Shown one piece after another: positions 53,209 through 58,436 of a DNA stretch of 58,436 bases; the stretch's first letter is position 1, and each line of letters opens with the position of its first letter. Location: NCBI GenBank assembly GCA_016210495.1, contig JACQUC010000269.1, positions 1 to 58,436 on the forward strand, in the 5' to 3' direction. The notes under the pieces are model-generated. The model was given only the letters and a program-made list of their open reading frames with translations. It ran no database searches and was not told the DNA's origin. Origin of the DNA: Chloroflexota bacterium. GTDB taxonomy: Bacteria > Chloroflexota > FW602-bin22 > JACPRP01. A program made the position numbers and the translations under genes.

Positions 53209-54237
53209 CTAGAGCAGGCTCTCTACCCGTGGATGCCGCCAGTTCCGCTGCAATTCGTAGAGAGGATGCGGCTCAAACGTTCGGCGACACGTGGCTGGGT
53301 CTTCTCCGATCACCTCGATCTGGGATAGATCGTTGATTCCCAAGCCCTTCCTAGCGCAGTAGGACAGGTATCCGATTTCAAACGCATCGAAGCCCATCAG
53401 ATGCGCGGCAAGGCTGTCGGCCGCCACCGAATCTGCGCTGGCGATGGCAACACGCAAGTCGACAGGGTCTCCATCCAGCGGCCCCGCGCCTTCCATCGCG
53501 TCGAAGCCGTCTATGACGGCCAGGTGGGGCAAAAGGCGCTTGGCCAGCAAGTAGAGGTTTAGATTGATGCCATGAATATCTTGATGAATCGCAAACTTGC
53601 TGCTGGCGTTGCCCACGACCTGGCTCGCCACAGCGTTCTTCAACCCCTGCAACGGCGCCCAGGTCTTGACCGAGCGAGGGACGAGGCGCACCAGCTTGCG
53701 AACGGCTCCGGCCACCGGGCGCGGATCGGCGCCTATGTCGCTAATTAGACACCCAACCAGTACGTTTTTTAGCGCGGCGGTGACGATGACGCAGTCGTGG
53801 GTCTTCGGCGGTGTCACCGAGACCAGAAAATCGCTTTCGAGGGCGGTGCGCGCCACGCGTAACTGAATCGGTCGGAGTTCCCTGTCAAACCCCTGGACCA
53901 TCACCGGCTCATCACGATTCAAGTCGACGAAGCGGATATCGTAGCGTTCCTGTAGCTGCGCGTAGCCAAAGTTAGCGAAACCCTCGTTAGAGTCGAAAAT
54001 GCCCGAGGCCTCCCCGAGGACGAACTCCTTCGCGCCGCGCTCGCACAGGAAATCCAGGGTGGCGCGGACCGCATCTACGTGTGTTGCCGCAAGCTGTCGC
54101 TGCGTGGAGGTGAAATTCGGCTTGACCAGAACCCGTCGCTTGTCGCTCACATGTATATCGTCGGCGATCAGGTTGAGCGCCTGTCTAACGTTGTGGTAGC
54201 GGTCCGTCCCTTTGACCAGTGAAACCCTTGGCTTCAT
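53209..54237 (-). CDS. DUF362 family protein
   Basis: A 342-residue protein of the DUF362 family, function uncharacterised; some members have ferredoxin domains, but none is seen here. Recognisable parts are RRVLVKPNFTSTQRQLAATHVDAV at the start, LGEASGIFDSNEGF, the central VSVTPPKTHDCVIVTAALKNVLVGC and DGFDAMEGAGPLDGDPVDL, followed by SADSVAADSLAAHLMGFD, which matches the family's C-terminal block. It is the promoter-proximal gene of the operon leading into gltX. The ATG start is consistent with family length. Confidence 0.9.
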   Translation of the reverse strand: MKPRVSLVKGTDRYHNVRQALNLIADDIHVSDKRRVLVKPNFTSTQRQLAATHVDAVRATLDFLCERGAKEFVLGEASGIFDSNEGFANFGYAQLQERYDIRFVDLNRDEPVMVQGFDRELRPIQLRVARTALESDFLVSVTPPKTHDCVIVTAALKNVLVGCLISDIGADPRPVAGAVRKLVRLVPRSVKTWAPLQGLKNAVASQVVGNASSKFAIHQDIHGINLNLYLLAKRLLPHLAVIDGFDAMEGAGPLDGDPVDLRVAIASADSVAADSLAAHLMGFDAFEIGYLSYCARKGLGINDLSQIEVIGEDPATCRRTFEPHPLYELQRNWRHPRVESLL

Positions 54238-54294
54238 TCCTCGGTCCCGTCGATCGGCGAGCTACCATGCATTTTAGCGGAAAACACTAGTCAA

Positions 54295-54357
54295 GGCAAA
54301 CCGAAGGGTCGGACGGCCCTGTCCGCCCGGGGCGGGGTGGCGCATCGCAAGTTTGCC
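54295..54357. repeat. Hairpin intergenic repeat, copy 5
   Basis: Arms GGCAAAC (54295-54301) and GTTTGCC (54351-54357) enclose GGGTCGGACG...CTGTCCGCCC and GGGGCGGGGTGG. The core matches copy 4, while the arms are different and mutually complementary. It lies between the antiporter stop and the DUF362 start. Confidence 0.6.
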
Positions 54358-54372
54358 GCGATTCCCGAACCT

Positions 54373-55734
54373 TCAGCGGCCACCCGGCCCAGGGCGCGAA
54401 GCCGCGTCAACCGTGCGTCCGTTGCGTTTCAACAAATAGGCCAACACGGGAGGTGTCACAAACGTTGTCAGGATAACCATGACGACGATGACAGAGAACA
54501 CATCGTCCGAGATTACGCCGAGAGACCTGCCCACGGCGGCGAAAATCAAGCCTACCTCACCCCTCGGGACCATACCCCAGCCGACAATCCACTTATTTGC
54601 CCGCCCGGCGGCGACGCCTGAAGCGATCTTGCCGGCAAGGGCCACGCACGTCACTCCTAGCGCCACAAGAACCATGGACAAATCAAACAAAGTCTCAAGT
54701 CTGAGGGCCGCCCCGGTTACCACGAAGAAGATCGGCACGAAGAAGTAACCGAGCGGCTCAATGAGATCCTCAATGTGGCGGTGCGAGTACGGCTCTATCA
54801 CTCGCAAGACGCGCTCCCTAACCGCCGGTTCGGCGTCCGCAAGGCTTCCCCTCACGACGTCGACGACCCTGGGGTCTTTGAAGTACCGAAAATGAACCGG
54901 GTCGAGAGCCAGCCCAGCCCCAAAAGCGCCAAGGATCGGCGCCAAACCGAATAGCTCGGCGAGGTAAGCGAAAACCAGGCCAAAGCTGATTGCCAGAGTA
55001 AACTTTGCGCTGATGCCGTTGTGAACCCTGGAGAACAGTTGACCGATGTGACGCGCAAGTACTCGTCCCAAGACGATCACTGCTACCAGGAAGACGACGG
55101 CCTTAAGCACGATCCAGCCGACCGTCCCCAAGCTGACAAATCCTGCGGTCACGATGGCCGAGACAACCGCCAGCACGATCAAACCCAGGACGTCATCGAT
55201 GACCGCCGCCCCCAGGACGATTTGCGCTTCGGTACTCTGGAGCTTACCAAGATCGCGGAAAACCCGGGCCGTGATGCCGACTGATGTGGCCGTCAGGGCC
55301 GCGCCGACGAAAAGGTAGGCCTCGAAACCAAGACCAGGCAGCAGCCAGGGGCCGAAGACGTACGCGCCCAACATAAAGGGCACAATAACTCCAACTGAAG
55401 CCACCAGGGAAGCGCGAAGCCCCACCTGAATCATTGCTTGGACATCTGATTCGAGCCCGATTTGAAACAGCAGGATCACGATGCCAAGCTGCGCCAGGAA
55501 AGCCAGGAGGGCGTCGCTCCTAACCGGTTCAAACACGCCGATGCCCAGAAGGCCCAGGTTGCCCAGCACCACGCCGACCAACAGCTCGCCCAGCACCCCC
55601 GGTTGGCCAAAGCGTTCCACCAATCTGGACAACCTGGCAGCAAGGAGAACCATCGCGATCCACAGGAAGCTGGTCGCGATGCTAGATTCGGTCTCAGCCA
55701 CCTGAGCGACCGCATGAACGTAGCCGTCAAGCAT
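54373..55734 (-). CDS. Na+/H+ or K+/H+ antiporter, CPA2 family
   Basis: A 453-residue transporter with 12-13 hydrophobic segments, matching KefB/NapA-type monovalent cation:proton antiporters. The conserved half-membrane segments are seen as PGVLGELLVGVVLGNLG, LLFQIGLESDVQAM, the discontinuous helix with TSVGITARVF and the ion-binding AAVIDDVLGLIVLA (Asp-Asp pair), and GWGMVPRGEVGLIFA near the end. The regulatory RCK domain of Kef systems is absent. It stands as a single gene; the ATG has a plausible but weak ribosome-binding site. Confidence 0.93.
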   Translation of the reverse strand: MLDGYVHAVAQVAETESSIATSFLWIAMVLLAARLSRLVERFGQPGVLGELLVGVVLGNLGLLGIGVFEPVRSDALLAFLAQLGIVILLFQIGLESDVQAMIQVGLRASLVASVGVIVPFMLGAYVFGPWLLPGLGFEAYLFVGAALTATSVGITARVFRDLGKLQSTEAQIVLGAAVIDDVLGLIVLAVVSAIVTAGFVSLGTVGWIVLKAVVFLVAVIVLGRVLARHIGQLFSRVHNGISAKFTLAISFGLVFAYLAELFGLAPILGAFGAGLALDPVHFRYFKDPRVVDVVRGSLADAEPAVRERVLRVIEPYSHRHIEDLIEPLGYFFVPIFFVVTGAALRLETLFDLSMVLVALGVTCVALAGKIASGVAAGRANKWIVGWGMVPRGEVGLIFAAVGRSLGVISDDVFSVIVVMVILTTFVTPPVLAYLLKRNGRTVDAASRPGPGGR

Positions 55735-55910
55735 TCTTACTCATCCAACACCGCATGGTCATGGCAGTTCAGCAAGAAGTATACCCAATGGGTCGCTGTT
55801 AGGCAACGCAACTGGATTGACGACGCGACTTGTGCGGGGTTGCTGCGTAGGCAACTGTCGCGGTACTAACAGGCTATGATAGGCTCGTTCGGAAGGGACA
55901 AATAGGCTAT

Positions 55911-55938
55911 TTTACGCATTGATCGGGACAACTATAAT
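55911..55938 (+). promoter_or_regulatory. Promoter of the Flp-like pilin gene, with overlapping inverted repeat
   Basis: TTTACG (55911-55916), 16-base spacer, TATAAT (55933-55938). GACAA-CTATAA-TTGTC covers the -10 box and could be an operator. Apart from this, the 323-base gap 55735-56057 shows no gene. Confidence 0.5.
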
Positions 55939-56057
55939 TGTCACGATGGTAATCACGCCAGCACATGCCGCCTGCAACGTACCCTCGAGACTGGTGTGAA
56001 CTGATCCATCCTTTTGTCATTACCCATCCCTTTCGACTGTAGGGACAGGAGGTATGT

Positions 56058-56213
56058 ATGCTTGGACACGATGCGGGCCAGGCGCTGGTGGAATACGGCC
56101 TCGTCATTGTGCTGGTCGTTCTGGTCGCGGTCGGAGGAGTATCCTTCTTCGGTAATACTTTGTGGACCGCGCTATATCAAGTCAGCACGGCCGCGATCGC
56201 CAGCGCGATTTGA
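56058..56213 (+). CDS. Short Flp/type IVb pilin-like protein (51 aa)
   Basis: The 51-residue frame MLGHDAGQALVEYGLVIVLV... has the class III signal pattern of Flp pilins: a short basic/polar leader ending in Gly, then QALVEYGL (Glu at +5 and Tyr) followed by a hydrophobic helix rich in V and L, and a short tail ending NTLWTALYQVS. AGGAGG lies five bases before the ATG and a promoter at 55911. Its last 42 bases overlap the end of the rluD-like gene on the opposite strand. No tad/cpa secretion genes are in the window, so the assembly machinery must lie elsewhere if it is a pilin. Confidence 0.72.
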   Translation: MLGHDAGQALVEYGLVIVLVVLVAVGGVSFFGNTLWTALYQVSTAAIASAI

Positions 56214-57197
56214 CTTCCGAAGGTGGTCCAGAGCCACGGCGAGGTCTGGCGGGAGCGGAGAAGCGAACTCCACGTACTCGCCGGAGCTCGGCAGGGAGAA
56301 GCCGAGTTTCTGGGCGTGTAGAAACTGCCTTGCTAATGGCAGGTCGGTCTTCCTGGAACCGTAAACGGCATCGCCGGCCACCGGATGCCCGATCCAGGCA
56401 AAGTGTACCCGAATCTGGTGCGTGCGACCGGTTTCGAGGCGAACCCTCACGACGGTGTAACCGGAGAAACGCGCCAGAACCGTGAAGTGCGTTTTGGCCA
56501 GTCGTCCTCCTTCCACGACGGCCATCTGCTTCCGCTTCTTTGGGTGTCGTCCTATCGGAGCGTCGATCACGCCCTCAGACTCTCTCATCATACCATGAAC
56601 CAGCGCCAAATACTCCTTGAGCACCTGCCGATTCTTCATCTGCTGGGTGAGACGAGCCATAGCGCGATCGTTCCGTGCGATGACGAGGAGACCGGAGGTG
56701 TCCTTGTCCAGCCGATGCACGATACCTGGGCGGAGCGTGTCCGAGATGCGCAGGTTGGGATAGCGAGCCAGCAGCGCGTTTACGAGGGTGCCAGCCGGAT
56801 GCCCGGGCGCCGGATGAACCACGAGGCCCGCAGGCTTGTCGACTACGATGACGTCTTCATCTTCGTATACAACGGCAATTGGCATTGCCTCCGGCACGAG
56901 CTCGGTTGGCTGGGGTGGGGGTATTTCCAGTCGAATGCGGGCGCCGGCAAAGAGCCTGGTGCTAGGCTTGGCGGGCTTGCCGTCGACCAGCACGCGCCCG
57001 GACGTAATCAGCTTCTGAACGTGTGAACGCGAGAGGTCCGGATACATCTCGGCAAGGAGCCTATCCAGACGCGCGCCTGCCGCAGAGGACGGAACAGCGG
57101 TTTCTCTAATTTTTGGTGCAAATTCCCGATTCGTAGGGGCGTCCGCCTTAGGCGGACGCCCGGGGCGGGGCGGGGCATCACCGCCATTTCGCACCAA
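56172..57197 (-). CDS. Pseudouridine synthase, RluD/RluA family, with repeat-encoded N-terminus
   Basis: RluA-family enzymes isomerise uridine in 23S rRNA. An S4 domain (ARLDRLLAEMYPDLSRSHVQKLITSG) is followed by the catalytic block GIVHRLDKDTSGLLVIARND, in which the Asp of RLDKDTSG is the nucleophile, and by TGRTHQIRVHFAWIGHPVAGD. Residues about 1-33 of the 341-residue frame (VRNGGDAPPRPGRPPKADAPT and on) are encoded by a hairpin repeat, and no ATG, GTG or TTG exists in frame between there and the S4 domain. Translation must therefore start inside the repeat (TTG 57197 or GTG 57194), or the true start is a non-standard codon. It follows lspA on the same strand. Confidence 0.9.
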   Translation of the reverse strand: MVRNGGDAPPRPGRPPKADAPTNREFAPKIRETAVPSSAAGARLDRLLAEMYPDLSRSHVQKLITSGRVLVDGKPAKPSTRLFAGARIRLEIPPPQPTELVPEAMPIAVVYEDEDVIVVDKPAGLVVHPAPGHPAGTLVNALLARYPNLRISDTLRPGIVHRLDKDTSGLLVIARNDRAMARLTQQMKNRQVLKEYLALVHGMMRESEGVIDAPIGRHPKKRKQMAVVEGGRLAKTHFTVLARFSGYTVVRVRLETGRTHQIRVHFAWIGHPVAGDAVYGSRKTDLPLARQFLHAQKLGFSLPSSGEYVEFASPLPPDLAVALDHLRKSNRAGDRGRADLI

Positions 57198-57210
57198 GAA
57201 CTCTCTAACC
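57099..57210. repeat. Hairpin intergenic repeat, copy 6
   Basis: Arms GGTTTCTCTAATTTTTGGTGCAAAT (left, 57099-57123) and the complementary ATTTCGCACCAAG...AACC (57186-57210) flank CGTAGGGGCGTCCGCC-TTA-GGCGGACGCCC and a GGGGCGGGGCGGGG tract. The inner hairpin is nearly identical to that of copy 3. It encodes the N-terminus of the rluD-like frame. Confidence 0.8.
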
Positions 57211-57312
57211 TACACGCCGCTGGCACGGCGTAGGGGCGAGGTTTCCTCGCCCTGGGCGGGCGGGGGCGTGCATCACCATTTCCATCCAAGAACTCTCTAA
57301 CCTGCACGCCGC
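57194..57312. repeat. Hairpin repeat copy 7 and 27-bp direct duplication of the lspA end
   Basis: CCAAGAACTCTCTAACCTRC plus ACGCCGC occurs at 57194-57220 and 57286-57312, 26 of 27 bases identical and 92 bases apart. The second copy contains the lspA stop codon and last codons (ARRAG). Between them is a second element core, CGTAGGGGCGAGG-TTT-CCTCGCCC and GGGCGGGCGGGGG. The region looks like a tandem duplication of element plus gene end. Confidence 0.8.
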
Positions 57313-57821
57313 GCTTCTGAGGAAGTCAGAAAATAGGTCGCGAGGACAAACACGCCAATGACGAACGCGCTGTCGGCGACGTTGAAAGTGGGCCAGCGGA
57401 GATTGCCGACGCCTACGTCGATGAAGTCGACGACGTAGCCGAAGCGCACCCTGTCCACGAGGTTGCCCAACGTGCCACCCAGAAGCAGGCCAACACAGAT
57501 CTTGGCAATCCAGCCACCGCTGGGCAAGCTGTTGTGGAAGAAAATCAGAATGGGAATGGCGAGAAAGGCGATGATCGTAAACAGCGTGGTCCTGTCCTGG
57601 AGTATGCCAAACGCAGCGCCGGAGTTGGTCACGTACGCGAAGCGGAGCCACGAGCCGATCACTTCTAGATGCTCTCTGCCGTTGGCCGATCCTAGATAGC
57701 TGGCGGCCATAATCTTGGTAGCTTGATCGAGCGCGAACACGACTAGCGCCACGCCAAATGGCAGGAGGCTCTTGTATCGGCGGGCGACCGCACCGGGCAC
57801 GGGAACTGCCTTGCCTACCAC
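57297..57821 (-). CDS. lspA: Lipoprotein signal peptidase II
   Basis: A 174-residue aspartic protease of the inner membrane that cleaves prolipoproteins, such as the binding protein and lipoprotein in this window. Four membrane segments and both catalytic aspartates are seen: GGTLGNLVDRVRFGYVVDF and NVADSAF, with the family-typical NSGAAFGIL. The GTG at 57821 is preferred, with GGAGGG about 9 bases upstream; the longer frame overlaps the preceding traR gene. The gene ends exactly at a hairpin repeat. Second gene of a traR-lspA-rluD operon. Confidence 0.94.
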   Translation of the reverse strand: MVGKAVPVPGAVARRYKSLLPFGVALVVFALDQATKIMAASYLGSANGREHLEVIGSWLRFAYVTNSGAAFGILQDRTTLFTIIAFLAIPILIFFHNSLPSGGWIAKICVGLLLGGTLGNLVDRVRFGYVVDFIDVGVGNLRWPTFNVADSAFVIGVFVLATYFLTSSEARRAG

Positions 57822-57874
57822 TGGCCCGGGCCCTCCGCAGGTGGCGGGGCTGATCTTGGCAGCGGTCTCGTTCT

Positions 57875-58249
57875 CTATCGTCGCTGGCTCTCCTTTTCCT
57901 GCTTGGACTTGCACTCGATGCACAGCGGGGCGTAGGGCAACGCCTGTAGCCTTTCTATGCCGATGTCCCGGCCACAGCGCTCGCACCTGCCGTATGCGCT
58001 CGTTCCGAACTTCTGCAAGGCGTGCTCCACGCTGCTCAAGAGTCCGCGCATATGGGCTTCCAGGGCAAGCAACTTCTCTTGCTCGAACGTATCGCTGCTT
58101 GCCTCGTCCGCCAGATGGTTACCATACGCGTCACGTTCGCTCGGCGGGCCGGCACTCGTGGAAGACTGGCGCTCCAGGCCCTCGATGTCCCTCTTGAGCC
58201 TGTCGCGCTCTTCTTCGAGGCGCTTCTTAAGTGTTTCGTTCGCAACCAC
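57875..58249 (-). CDS. TraR/DksA family zinc-finger protein
   Basis: A 124-residue protein with an N-terminal coiled coil (LKKRLEEERDRLKRDIEGLER and ANETLKK) and a C4 zinc finger YGRCERCGRDIGIERLQALPYAPLCIEC near the end. This is the layout of small DksA/TraR-type proteins that bind the RNA polymerase secondary channel or act in spore/germination roles (YteA). The classical DksA acidic tip residues are not obvious in the coiled coil. The GTG at 58249 is chosen from the family start; the frame extends to 58339. First gene of the operon that continues with lspA and rluD. Confidence 0.85.
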   Translation of the reverse strand: MVANETLKKRLEEERDRLKRDIEGLERQSSTSAGPPSERDAYGNHLADEASSDTFEQEKLLALEAHMRGLLSSVEHALQKFGTSAYGRCERCGRDIGIERLQALPYAPLCIECKSKQEKESQRR

Positions 58250-58389
58250 AGCCTCGATCACTCCCTTTCTGTTGCACTGCCCATTTCTCCCCCAGGACCT
58301 GGAGAGACGGGCGTCCGGATTGCCCCATCCACACAACACTATCTCAAGGATCGCTGAGGCGATCGGCCACGTCGACCACGCTTCAAACT

Positions 58390-58418
58390 ATTGTAACCAA
58401 TGGAGCGGCAAAAAGCAA
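58390..58418 (-). promoter_or_regulatory. Promoter of the traR-lspA-rluD operon
   Basis: On the minus strand TTGCTT (58418-58413), 17-base spacer, TACAAT (58395-58390), about 140 bases before the first gene. Confidence 0.55.
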
Positions 58419-58436
58419 GCCCAACAGGAGTCAGGC

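Overview
This window looks like chromosomal DNA of a GC-rich, free-living bacterium, most likely a member of the Chloroflexota (Anaerolineae-like). That placement is inference. It rests on the combination of a UPF0182 membrane protein, clpC-radA, dnaN-recF, a Mn-responsive yybP-ykoY leader on a GDT1 exporter, several GT39-like membrane glycosyltransferases, P/T/A-rich lipoproteins and many hairpin intergenic repeats. No marker such as 16S rRNA is present.

Layout. From 1 to 6304 (minus) runs a carbohydrate operon: a small conserved protein, a lipoprotein binding protein, two permeases, a secreted GH9 glucanase, and the start of the ATPase, which is cut by the window edge. From 6588 to 11739 (minus) lies a two-gene accessory cassette: a truncated DUF6036-type nucleotidyltransferase remnant overlapping a 1595-residue protein with a winged helix, a PD-(D/E)XK-like region, a P-loop-less NTPase-like region and a long helical tail. 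This is the best candidate for an undescribed (defence-like) system. Next come UPF0182 (minus) and a large secreted subtilase (plus). From 19.6 to 29.5 kb are housekeeping genes: radA, clpC, an rpsA-like S1 protein, a URO-D family protein, recF and dnaN. Between rpsA and the URO-D gene sits a promoter-to-terminator unit of about 300 nt with no convincing ORF, a candidate structured RNA. From 29.6 to 34.9 kb are a GT39-like enzyme, an RlpA-domain protein and an RNA uridine methyltransferase. From 35 to 45 kb is a mosaic: an orphan nucleotidyltransferase, an OYE-type reductase divergent from a rubrerythrin-like protein, a flavin reductase, a GH5-like secreted hydrolase with tandem C-terminal modules, and the GDT1 Mn exporter with its riboswitch. 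This stretch also holds three genes that read through only after a single-base correction (a small conserved protein, hicB and an Mrr-like nuclease). From 45 to 58.4 kb are a tRNA-Gln, a BON protein, an aminotransferase, an operon DUF362-gltX-galT-like-GT-GT, a CPA2 antiporter, a short Flp-type pilin, and the operon traR/dksA-lspA-rluD.

Across the window at least eight copies of a hairpin repeat occur, mostly touching gene ends. Their outer arms differ in sequence from copy to copy but stay self-complementary. One copy lies in frame inside a glycosyltransferase gene and another supplies the 5' end of the rluD reading frame.

Physiologically, the genes suggest import of beta-glucan oligosaccharides released by the GH9 (and perhaps GH5-like) secreted enzymes, extracellular proteolysis, and cell-surface glycosylation. 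All promoters, starts and domain calls come from reading the sequence; no database search was run.
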